NCBI GenBank assembly: GCA_014871385.1
Contig: CM026426.1
Span: forward strand, 29,563,452-29,627,451
Length of the DNA: 64,000 bases
Direction of reading: 5' to 3'
Origin: Ceratodon purpureus
Lineage: Eukaryota; Streptophyta; Bryopsida; Pseudoditrichales; Ditrichaceae
The notes under the pieces are model-generated. The model saw only the letters and a list, made by a program, of their open reading frames with translations, ran no database searches and had not been told where the DNA came from. Position 1 is the first letter of the stretch; every line of letters begins with the position of its first letter. A program made the position numbers and the translations under genes. This document shows, in pieces, positions 44,935 to 54,984 of this stretch.

Positions 44935-46320
44935 TAACCACCGGTATCACCCCACCAAGCCTCACTAGCACTCGGAAAAACAGCTTTGGTAGAACCACAC
45001 TTCCATACACTATCATATATGGCCAATTTTACCGCCAAGTCCTCGACCACAAAATTAGACTATGTGTGCCTACATCAAGAATTGTCACGCATGTTAAATA
45101 TCCACTACAAATTTTGAGTACCAAGAAAAAGTCCCTTTAAAACCCACACCATTGTTGGGCCCATTCCAACAATGGGGGCTGGATTTCATGGGCCCAATCC
45201 GCCCTGTAACCCGCCAAGGTTACAAATATATTTTAGTCGCCACGGATTACACGACCAAGTGGATCGAGGCCAAGCCACTGCGCAATAACACCGCGGTAGT
45301 CACGGTGACATTCTTATATGATAATATCATTCCACAGTTTGGTTGCCCCATGGAGATTGTGTTGGACCACCGAACCTATTTTGTTAACTCCATTATCAAG
45401 GACCTCATGGAGAAACATATCATCAAGCACCGAACTCGTACTGTGTACTATCCTTAAGGAAACGACCAAGCCAAATACACTAACAAAGCTATCATCAACA
45501 TGCTTCACCGATTCATACATGCCAACCAAGTCGACTGGGACGACTGTCTCCCTGCTGCTCTCTGGGCCTATCGTGTAGCTACGAAAACCGCCACCCAACT
45601 TAGTCCATTTGAGATGGTCTATGGAATGCAACCCTTGCTTCTCACGGAGTATATCGCCCTGACCTTTCAATCCATGAATCCAAGAGAGTACTCACCTTAC
45701 AAAGTCCTCGCAGCCCGTATCCAAGACATTCACCACTTGGAAGGAATCCGAGCCCTGGCAATTAAGAACATCACAGACAAACAGGCTCTCAACGCCAAAT
45801 ATTTCCAAGCCTCCCAACCTGCCCGGCTTTTTTAGAAGGGGGGTCAAGTGTTCTGGTGCCCCTGCGATCCCAAATTGAAGAAAACAAAGTTTGAATCCAT
45901 CTGGCACGGCCCGTACCATGTTCAATTAGTGTTACCAAACAATATTGTTCTCTTGGTCAATTATGAATATTATGACAACCAAGCCACTATTGTTAATACG
46001 AATAAGCTTAAACATTATCATGTCACATTGGCCAATGTAGCACCTAAGTTTAGTCGGGGGGAAATCTACACTAACTTAGCAGCCGAAGCACAAACCGCAA
46101 TAGAACCAGCCAAAGGCACCACATTCACCAAAGATAATGTCCTCACCCAAGACTCCCAAGCACACGTCCACGTCGACCGTATCCAGATGGAGATGTACAA
46201 ACCGGCAAGTACCTACCCAGGGTATGAGGCATGTCCTAAGACCATGCCGCATGATATCCTCGCCACGAATCTCAGCTTTAGAATCTGCACTCCGGGTATC
46301 TACCCCGGGTAAAAGGCCTG
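44935..46320 (+). mobile_element. Gypsy-type LTR retrotransposon fossil, integrase part
   Basis: It continues the pol region interrupted by A: the zinc-binding approach of integrase, then its catalytic core (WGLDFMGPI, YILVATDYTTKW, FGCPMEIV and an ALWAYR motif) and the C-terminal part with WHGPYHV. The order RNase H then integrase across A is that of Gypsy pol. The first nine bases repeat the left target site. Broken at several points and old; no long terminal repeat was recognised. Confidence 0.75.
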
Positions 46321-48540
46321 TCCCAGAACAACCCTAGAACTCATCGTTTCCCAAGGATACTCACTACTCATGCCCCAAACTCACGAACCCTCAACCATCC
46401 CGTCCATCACCTTGGCCGCCATGGACACCCCAGACACGTCCCACCAAGCCAAGGCTACCCCTCTATTGAGCAAGCTCTTGCTCATGGACAACCAACACAC
46501 CACGGACATGGGCGCCTAAATCACCATGATTAACCCCGACTAGATAGGACTCTGCCGCCATCATCCGCAGACAACACGCCAAAGCGCATCCTCTCTGTCC
46601 AAATCTGCTCCCAACCATCAAATCACACCATGGAAAACCCATCAGTCTCTTTTACAACAACCCTAGGGCGTCTCCTTCTTCCCCCTCCTTCTTCCTCTCT
46701 CAGACTCCTGGACGCACATTCTCTTAGTCTTCCTACACTCCGCGCCACAGCCCACAGCATCCTATTTTTCTCTCTTGTCTACTTATCTCATAGCGCCTTC
46801 GCAGTTTTCTTCCGCATCATAGACATCAAGACCTCCAACGGACCAATCTACATCCCACGGATGGTGCGGGAATAGATGAGGAAGCCGGAGGGAGCTTGGT
46901 TGACAAATACCAACCTGATCAAGTATTGGACTCGATTGGACGGCATAGTAGATGTAGCCCGCTACCTAGAGTTCCTTAATTCAATGAAGGAGCACAGCGA
47001 GGAGGAGCAGTTCCCCGCGCGCGTCATGGACGTGATCCTTGTCCAATACTCTTCTCGGTATCTCCATGCCTTCTTTGGCTAGGATGGAACCGGGGTGACA
47101 GAGTGGACACCGGAGTGCAGAATTCTACAAACCAATGTCACCGAGGCCATCAACGGTATTCTTCCCGACAACAACGGCATGTATGATGTTATGCCCTAAG
47201 GAGTGCGTTACAAGAGCCATGGTTTGCTAGGATGCGGGGAGTGCTTAGCCAAATTTTCTTTAAATATTATATCAATCGTATACAGCCCGCGCACCTGAGT
47301 GTCTTGCTCCTCGCCGACAAGGGGGAGAAGATAAACAGGGGACTGATTATGGATGTTCAGTTCCGAGTCCATCTCCGTGGGTACCTTAGGAGTGAGGATT
47401 ATTCCATCCTGATAGGCCCATTCTTCACCCCATACATCACCAAGTTCCTTGCGTATTACAGGACATGCCGCCGCCGCTGATGGGTACGTTCCTCGATTTG
47501 CAAAGGAAAATGGCCATGGCTGCCAACAAAGACCTCGCCGCACCATTGACCAGCAAACGCCCAAGGATATTAGAACCTACAACACCCAAGGGATGCAATG
47601 TGAAGACAGACCTCGGACCCCAAGCCATGGAATTTCAAGAGCAGGGCAAGGAATTAGCTACCTGAGTTGAGCGCCTCCTTCAGTTTGTGCACACCGTGGA
47701 GTAAGAGCAGATGGTGATGACCACAAAGCGGGGAGAGATCAAGGAGCGCCACAAACGCAAAGCCATACAGACCATCCAAGCTGCCTAGATTTGAGCCAAG
47801 CAAACCATCACCGACGCTAGGGAGGAGTGTCGATCACAGCTCTCTGAAGCACATTAGACCATCGGCAATTTCCGAAACCATGTGGATACTCAAGAGCTAG
47901 AGCTACGAGCTTCACGCAAACAGGTTCATGCCATTGGAAAAGCCAAGAATTCAGCCGAGCAGCGAGCCCTGCTCCTGGAGTAGCGGAACATAGAGACCTC
48001 GGCCCGGTGCAAAGTCTCCAACAAGGCCTGAGCTCGAAGTGCAGGTACATCAGCCATGGAACCAAGGAATACCGAGGAAATGACTCGCCTGCAGCAGGCA
48101 CTCATTGAAACCAAGAATGCCAGGACAAATTTTGAGGCAAACAAGGCAATGTGTAGAATGCCGCAAGACTCATCGCCACTCATGCACATTGCATGTTGTG
48201 GGAGAAAGCACCGGCCTCAGCAGTCCCGACAGAAGAATTCGTGAATTCATGTATTGATGATGCGCTGGTGGACTTGTATCTGGAGCAGTCTGAGCCGGCT
48301 TGGGACTTGGACTTGGAAGTCATGTCCATCGACGTCACGGCACCCTTGGAGCAGCAGATAGATGACCCTGTGGATCCCGTCATCACACACCACACAAACC
48401 AGGAGCAAGAGATGTACGTACCTATACCTACGGTCTTCCTAGAGCTCAATGAGCAACCAGACCGCGTCCATATCCCTGTTGTCGCCACCAACACCGGGGA
48501 CACGCCTCAGGCCTAGCCTTGACTGTTGGCACCTGCTACA
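46321..48540 (+). mobile_element. Decayed gag-like or retroelement-associated region
   Basis: A patchwork of frames on the plus strand includes a helical stretch (around 46876-47082), a hydrophobic segment of the gag-like type (around 47232-47480), a Glu/Arg-rich coiled coil (around 47640-48150) and an acidic end near 48510. The general design resembles the gag-like gene at 10361-12526. It is much broken. It may belong to the Gypsy fossil or to a separate element; the assignment is weak. Confidence 0.35.
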
Positions 48541-48708
48541 GCCCGACCACTGCTGCCTGCATCCGCAATCCATGCCATGCCAAGTCAGTCTAACAAATGG
48601 TACCCGCTAAACCCAAGTCTTTCCGCGAGCATAAAATAGCATTGCAAAAATTGGAAGAAGAGTATGACATGGAGGGAGAGGGTGGTGATGATAGCCTCTA
48701 ACCAAAGA

Positions 48709-48927
48709 CCCTCAGGGTTTGAGAGCTTGTGGAATCAAAGCAGTTGAAAGTAAATTCTCAGCAAATCCAACCTCTTTCAAATGCAGCGCGACCTCTCTTG
48801 CACTCCTCCTCAAAATCTCATCACGCAACTCCTCATAGAGAGACAGAACAGCCGCCGCCTTCAAATTTGCACAGATTTTAATGATGTCCTCGAATTCCTT
48901 GTCATAAGTGAAGTGGAGTAGGCGACC
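48709..48927 (-). CDS. Possible terminal exon of an unknown gene
   Basis: On the minus strand an acceptor-like CACCTATAG near 48928 is followed by about 70 open codons (for example FEDIIKICANLKAAAV, then LSLYEELRDEILRRSA) that end at a TGA. The protein looks helical and natural in composition. No family is recognised, and no upstream exon was found in the remaining 570 bp before element D, so the gene would be truncated. Confidence 0.3.
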
Positions 48928-49496
48928 CTATAGGTGTTCTGAAGTTAAATCAGCCGGCGGTGACCAAGTACGTCTAGCCTAAATCCGCGGAAATCTATTA
49001 CCGTGACTACACTACTATATTTAGAGAATTCTGCATGCATGTTCATAGGTTTCTGAATGTCAAAAGATTTTTATCAACGTCATTACATGTTGTTGTTAAC
49101 GGTTATGTTAACGATAACGCTGAGGGCACACGTTTATACATGTCAAAGGATGTTCAAGTAAACATCATAGTATGTTACATGTAACGTATATACACGTAAG
49201 TTGATGCTTCTAAACGTTAATTCATGTTTATGAACGGTGAAATAAAGTTGGCCGATGGCTGCTTCTACAGAATGGAATCTTATTTATGTTTGTTGCCTTC
49301 TTTGCACAGTAGTCTGTCATCAGTATCGTTGCACAATGTCCGTTGTTGCTGGGCTCTTTACAAGCAGTGAGCATGTGTCAGAGTTGATTCAACAGTACTT
49401 ACCTTTTCAGCCGGATAATGTTCAGTTTAGTGTGCTTCCACCTTGGGGAACAGAAAACCACAAAAAAACTGCCTTGTAGTCACGGTTTTTTCTTCG
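48928..49496. other. Spacer between the gag-like region and element D
   Basis: Mostly AT-rich, with no clear gene. A 74-codon frame at 49255-49479 (ending PPWGTENHKKTAL) could be an exon remnant but has no recognisable domain. Confidence 0.3.
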
Positions 49497-50153
49497 GTCC
49501 CGACGTGACTCTCTCGCGTCATAATGTCGGGACGTCACGACGATTTACAATCACGACCGGACGTCCCATTCGGTCTTTATCGCGACCGCCCGAATATTTA
49601 CGGTACCATTTTCACTTTTACATTTCCGCCTAGGCGACACCTCGGACAGCCGATGTCCACGTCTGCGATAAAGGTAGTCTGATACTGGTGGGCCCTAGTA
49701 CCAGTCCGCTTCGTCCGCGCCACCCTGTACGATCCGATACCCAGTCCGATGTCCAATCCGACATCCGCCGGATCTATGCCTCGTCGTCCGACGAGCCTTC
49801 GTGATCTCGTCCGCATTCCGACATCCCTCAATGCGCTTATCCGCCATCCGATTGCTGTCGGCTCCGATAGAGTCCGCCACATTCTCCTGCACTCCTCGTT
49901 GTCGGACCCTAGTTCGGCCACTATCCCGACATCGTACCTTCGACTGCCAAGTTCCGACCTGAGTTCGGGTCCGACGCATATCGAATTCCGATGTCTGGCA
50001 ACATATCCCAGTTCGCCTCCCATCAAATGGACTGGCGTACTATGCTACGCCGCCTTTATCTTCATGGTCGTTCTAGGAATGGGTGCATTATCTTCCACTT
50101 TGCATAGCGGCAACGGCTCGTTGAAACGTGACACTTTGACTGCATTTCAGCGA

Positions 50154-50500
50154 TGGCTCACAGTGCTGGGATTCCAGGGAGTCCTATCGCCTTGTTCGGG
50201 CCAGCCCAGTTTAGGAACGGTTCTGACTTTAGCGACGATGAAGGGTATTTGGCGATCGTGGAGATGGGGACGAGAGTCAGGCCGAGTTTCTTACCTGCCA
50301 TCCCGGGAGACGTCTTTGAGGGCTCATCGGGAAGATGTTGATGGTCGAGGATGACGACATCGAGAACTACAGAACATGCACTGTCCTCCGTTGTGTTTGC
50401 AGGGGGTGGAGGAACTTTGTGGATATTCAGCCACGTTGGTACCAGAGCCGACTTGCATTCAACCTGCGGACTTATATGGATTCTGAAGACGAGTCCTAGG
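50154..50500 (+). pseudogene. F-box-like gene copy in the right arm of D
   Basis: The protein matches the left-arm gene from its ATG (MAHSAGIPGSPIALFG) to PAIPGDVFEG. There a small deletion relative to the left arm (near 50320) shifts the frame within the F-box. The remaining coding sequence (VCRGW-type region and acidic tail) follows in another frame to about 50500. Confidence 0.55.
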
Positions 50501-50565
50501 ATATTGTTCGTTGAAACGCTAAGGTGTAGGGTAACGAACATCGCAGTTTAGTACATCAAGATTTG

Positions 50566-50805
50566 TACGGTCGGTTCTATCAATCGGTTCATATTGTGGA
50601 ACAAGTGCTACAATACGCAGGCGGATTATGGTTGCAGTCGCCATTTATGCTTGTGATCCTCGACTCTGAATCCGCATTTATTGTCTATCTTTACACGTTT
50701 CCTCCAAACGATGAAGTCATCTGTGTATGTTGAATGGTTTTGTACGTGGTCTTATCTCCCAATTTCTGCATGTCCTTCCTCCAAGATACACTTTGAAGCA
50801 CTGTT
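50566..50805. repeat. 240-bp segment present only in the right arm of D
   Basis: It separates CATCAAGATTT from TTAGGGTTTAGCG, which are nearly adjacent in the left arm (around 2840). No repeat ends or gene seen. It is either an insertion here or a deletion there. Confidence 0.55.
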
Positions 50806-51473
50806 TAGGCTTAGGGTTTAGCGTAGTTGCAGGTCTGCGATGGTCGGATTGGTGTCGACCATTGTCCGGCACCTATCGGACAACGGGTCGGATACTGCAT
50901 TGCAGCCGAATAAGGCTGGTTTATCATGATATCGAATCCTTAAGTATTGGCATCATGAAACTTTAATTGTTAAAGCATTAATGATACTGCAATCATACTT
51001 GCACATGCGTGGTCATTAATAAGTTCATGATGCCAATACATGTCCGGGGGCGACTATCAATTCTGCTCTCGAGTGATACTTGTGTCATAGGGTATATTAT
51101 GAATGATATCATAATCCCTAGACGTATCGAGCGTGTTACGTTTAATGATTATACCGTCGGCCCTGTTATAACAGCGTGTACGTCTGTTTGCAACTTGGGA
51201 TTGATTTCATAATCCAAAATCTAGGTGGATTACTAGTTTTATTGTAATTGAGAGGGAAAATTTAATGCCCATTTGGAACTATGATGATCATTGCCTCCCT
51301 TCTTCTATGTATTGAGCGCCGTTGCTAATGCAGCACCATTGTGGAAAACGTTCTTCCTGGGTGGTCTAGCGTTGTCTATTCTCCGCACGCTGACTTGCAC
51401 CAACCTCAACTCATTTCGAGCCGTGCCCGATAGCTTGCTCACGCAAGTGCCCGCCATCAGGTATGGAAGGGAG

Positions 51474-52268
51474 TAGCCGGTGCTTAAGCGAGTTTCTCCG
51501 ATCGGATTACGAATCCGCGGATTTGCCAGTGTGGGCTGATGCAGCGAGGAGAAGAGGAGGGGAGTATCAACATGCGAGAGATGTGCCGTGATCCAAGGAA
51601 TGTCTACGGACTTGGCTCGAATCCGTCGACGCGTTTCAGGAAGAGTATCAACTCTTGTGTCCCGACTTCTCTGCCGTGCGCCTCATGGAGACTCGCCAGT
51701 GGGCGTCGAACTGGGACCGAGTCGCAGTGTTGCAGTTCCAATCCGTGGCGCACTGCACAGGCATCATGCATCCGATACACGTGCGCATTCCCCCGGAACA
51801 GGTGGTGCAAAGTGGGATCGAGGGGAACGATGAGGGTCGGACTATCGTGCGGACACGGACTGGAGGTCCACTAAACGGTCCAGTGCGGGAGGAGTGTGCA
51901 TGCACGCATGCCCGATGGTGGAGATCTGGAAGCCGGACGAGGACAACGCCACTCCGCCGGGATAGAATCAGAGGAGTTGGCCAGGTGTCATTGGAGATGG
52001 AAGTGGGAGACGCTGCGCTGGGATCTCGTAGATCCATAAGGACGAATGCCGAATCCCCTAATGCGACATGCGGATCTTCCAGTAATGTCAAGAAGCATAA
52101 GGTGGACGAGGAGGAAGACGACTCCGAGCACGAAAGTGATGAGACTTGCGAAATGACGGACTACGAGTTTCAACAGTATTGCTAGAGAACGATGCCTTAT
52201 CTCGGTGACAAATCCGATATTGTGAACAAACAGGAGGGTTTTTCGCAGGGTTTTTGGGAAAACGCTTG
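51474..52268 (+). pseudogene. Right-arm copy of the D 279-aa protein gene
   Basis: Similar throughout to the 1376-2215 gene, with the same acidic Glu/Asp run and the C-terminal GFWENA. A frameshift lies between the first about 60 codons and the frame beginning near 51655, and a TAG replaces a Trp codon near 52183. It is therefore broken, while the left-arm copy is open. Confidence 0.6.
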
Positions 52269-52662
52269 ATTTTAATAGACGAGTGTTGCCGCTCATAATA
52301 ATTCTCCTCACTACCAATCTTGGAATGGTTAACTCTGGCCTTCTCTTTCTCTGATTTTTTTATATATGGGACGAGAATTTTTGTAAATTTTCGGCCTTAC
52401 TATAATATTTATTCCCCGTTTATTATTATGCTGATCTTCCGATGATCAGAGTATATTTATGTTTTATAATGACGGAGCTATTCCGAACGTCCCCCATAGT
52501 TTGATATCTCCTTTCTGTTTCGGAAATATCCATCCAGTGCAGTTTCTAAGCACACATGCATCTTCCAACCTCTTATCTAATTGCCAATGCATTGCGTCGG
52601 TAACGGAGATTCTCCGTATTTAACCGGACACTACTTACTTCGTAACTACCTAGATTTCCTAG

Positions 52663-52671
52663 CTTGTTCGA
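52663..52671. repeat. Target site of element C, left copy
   Basis: CTTGTTCGA precedes GGGGAAAGTT. The uninterrupted site is present in the left D arm (974-982, other strand), where the sequence continues directly into coding DNA. The second copy should lie beyond the window. Confidence 0.65.
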
Positions 52672-52960
52672 GGGGAAAGTTCGTACGTGAGCGGAGAGCG
52701 TAGAGCGGAGAGCGGAGAGCACAGAATGGAGAGCACAGAAATGACAAGTAGCCAAATTTTCAAAAGCAAAGTAGACCCTATAACCGTGGAAAAATTACTA
52801 AGTTAAGGCTTGATTTTGACAGTTTTTTTAGGAAAAGAGTATATTACCGTGGAAATCAGGGTTATCTCTGGTAAGAATTTATTACGTTTGTTGTCTAAGA
52901 TACAAATTAGGGCTGATGTCATGATGACGTCATGCATATATTTTGTTAGATTTGTCATGG
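52672..52960. repeat. Left terminus and subterminal region of C
   Basis: GAGCGGAGAGCG-type units, then CCCTATAACCGTGG (about 52785), ACCGTGGAAATCAGG (about 52847) and a GATGTCATGATGACGTCATG palindrome-like stretch (about 52914). The palindrome-like stretch recurs in A near 9231. No gene. Confidence 0.65.
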
Positions 52961-53039
52961 GTTTAGGCAAGATACAACGATTAGGCGTTAAGTTTTAGAT
53001 CAAACAAATAATTCTTTCATTGAATTATGTAAATGCACA

Positions 53040-53130
53040 AGGAAAAAAACAAGCTTCACAGAACATAAAGGAGGCAAGGTTTGAAAACTTCCTGGAATAT
53101 TTCAAAATTCGTGTAAAATATCTTAACTGC
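53040..53130. promoter_or_regulatory. Promoter-like module 1 in C
   Basis: The stretch TTGAAAACTTCCTGGAATAT, TTCAAAATTCGTGTA lies about 0.3 kb upstream of the MPKVRN gene and recurs, slightly changed, upstream of the F-box-like gene (53935-53990) and in A at 9390-9436. It is repeated in front of two different genes, so it is probably a shared regulatory module. The role is inferred. Confidence 0.45.
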
Positions 53131-53442
53131 TAAAACCAAGATATACCTTGTTAGAGTCCTTGTCTTCATCGAAGATTACTCTCTCTTCCTAGGCAGCGAA
53201 GCATCTTCATTTAAGTGATACAAGTAGGAGATTTTCATCATGAAACAGCACTTGGTAAGCTGGGTTCCACAGAAGGAGGTCACTCTTGGTTTCTTGAGCT
53301 TGTTTCTAGGTGGCGTATTTGGATAATGACACAGTCCTTGGCATGCTGTGCTCTATGCGAAGGTAGCGTAGGAGTTCGGGGATGTCAATCTGCAAGCTTG
53401 AGTGTAACGTTTGAAGACTACAAGAATTCAGTGTGTTGCGCG

Positions 53443-53829
53443 ATGCCGAAGGTGCGTAATGCAAGTTCGAGGAGGACGAGAGCGGCTGTAGGTTTGCCCC
53501 GAAAGGCACCGGCGAATTATGAGGAGCTGCGGCCCTGGCTGCTGGAGGTGGAGCGCGCCAGGGAACGAGGCATGGACCTGCCACCGTTTAGGCACATCGG
53601 AAGCCTCCATGTTGGTGAAGGTGAATGGCGTTGGACAGTGCTTTGTACGAATGAGCTTCTCCGTATTATGGGGTTGTCCCTAATCCCGTATCCCTTGCCA
53701 TCCACCGTCGATGAGAATCCAGTTGTTCAGCTGCCCGAAGTGATCATATCGGATGGCGAAACTTGCTGGTTTGATATCGACAAGAGTTGGACTGTATATC
53801 CCCCAAAGGATTACTACTGTAAAGACTAG
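53443..53829 (+). CDS. MPKVRN-type small conserved protein of C
   Basis: An intact 128-codon frame from ATG 53443, about three quarters identical to the B copy (32079-32450). Conserved stretches include YEELRPWL, VERAR, RGMDLPP, LHVGEGEWRWTVLC and LPEVIISDGETCWFDIDKSW. The reading frame is open upstream of the ATG, but similarity to B begins at MPKVRN, which sets the start. No known domain. It is the first gene inward from the terminus, as in B. Confidence 0.65.
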   Translation: MPKVRNASSRRTRAAVGLPRKAPANYEELRPWLLEVERARERGMDLPPFRHIGSLHVGEGEWRWTVLCTNELLRIMGLSLIPYPLPSTVDENPVVQLPEVIISDGETCWFDIDKSWTVYPPKDYYCKD

Positions 53830-53929
53830 ATTATTCCTTTAGATTTGGTCCCTTATTATATCTAGATACGAGTATTCCAGCATGATGTTTTTAGATAATA
53901 TAGATAATTCTAGGAATAAGGAAACTCGA

Positions 53930-53990
53930 AACCACCAAAAAGAAATGGTCTTAAAAGTTCGTGGAATATTTCAGAGTTCGTGTACAATAA
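53930..53990. promoter_or_regulatory. Promoter-like module 2 in C
   Basis: AAAAGTTCGTGGAATATTTC, then AGAGTTCGTGTACAATAA: a second copy of module 1, about 0.2 kb upstream of the F-box-like gene. The sequence before it (TTTGGTCCCTTA, 53845) also matches A near 9277. Confidence 0.45.
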
Positions 53991-54195
53991 TGGAGTAGCA
54001 GAAACCAAGATGTACACCAAGTCTCACTGTTTGTCTTCGTCGAAGAAATCTCCGTCTTTAGATAAGAGCATTCCTAGCTTAAGTGTCAAGCAAGAATCAG
54101 ATTATATAAGCCTTAGCAGACGTCCTTGAAGTTGTATAAGCTCAATCATTTCTGTCGAACTTAAGCGTGTACTTGCTAGGGAGTTGTTTGAAGGT

Positions 54196-54708
54196 ATGGG
54201 AGAATCATTTGAGGTCGTTGCCTGTGAAACAATTTTACAGGATTTGCTTAAGCGGATGGCGGACGGGCCTAACCCCTGGGATCATATAGGTAGTAGTGCG
54301 ACGCAGGGTTGGACTCCTCCGACCGTTATCACGTTTGAAGACGTTGAGAACGCTCGTGCTGTGTCGAAGAGTTGGAAGCGTGAGATTGACAACAGTCCTG
54401 AATACGCATGCCTTTGGCTAGCGAGGTGGGATTACTTTTCGTACGAGGGTCGCCATTGGAGTCCGAAGGAGGAATACGAAGTTAATCGGTTCAACATCAA
54501 CTGGAGTGTTTTTAGGAGTTCTTGGAAACTTGCAACTCCAATTTACAACGAGAGGTTAGAGACAGCGTCCATTGGAGAACTTAGTTGCGTTGAGTTAATC
54601 CAGTTGAGGACATTGCTATGGGCCAATGGGAATGAGGTCTTGGATGTGCCGGAAGGAGAGAAAATTTCTCCGAGAGATGGTATCTGGATCTTTCCCAAGA
54701 ATAGGTAA
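54196..54708 (+). CDS. F-box-like protein of C
   Basis: An intact 170-codon frame from ATG 54196. Residues about 10-75 hold a divergent F-box: ILQDLLKRM, a spacer, then ARAVSKSWKREIDNSPEYA, resembling the L-x-R-x-V-S-K-x-W core of plant F-box proteins. About 90 aromatic-rich residues follow without a known repeat domain. A role in an SCF ubiquitin ligase is inferred. It is not clearly related to the D F-box-like protein beyond the motif. Element B has no copy at the equivalent place. Confidence 0.5.
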   Translation: MGESFEVVACETILQDLLKRMADGPNPWDHIGSSATQGWTPPTVITFEDVENARAVSKSWKREIDNSPEYACLWLARWDYFSYEGRHWSPKEEYEVNRFNINWSVFRSSWKLATPIYNERLETASIGELSCVELIQLRTLLWANGNEVLDVPEGEKISPRDGIWIFPKNR

Positions 54709-54984
54709 CATGGCTACGGTTTAGGGTGAGAGTTTGAATGATTAAGAAAGTATTTACAGCAATATATATATTTTGGAGCATATATATGTTTTAACATTTC
54801 ATTGTTCATGGTACATGTTGAGCATTACAGTTGTGACATTTCATCCTTTACATACACAGAGACAAATTGGAAATGAGAATCATAACAAGTTTAGGATGTT
54901 TGCAGTAGAGAAGACAAAGTAATATGCAATAAAACTCCAATTAAATCAAATGAAAACAACAGTTGACCGAAGCCTCCTTCCTAC

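Larger units (their letters stand above)
49497..52671. mobile_element. Element D, right arm, truncated by element C
   Basis: An inverted copy of about 973-3911. Its terminus at about 49497 carries the same TCGGGACGTC words. It is cut at 52671, where C is inserted within the last codons of the gene equivalent to 541-999. About 240 bp at 50566-50805 are present here but absent from the left arm. Confidence 0.7.
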
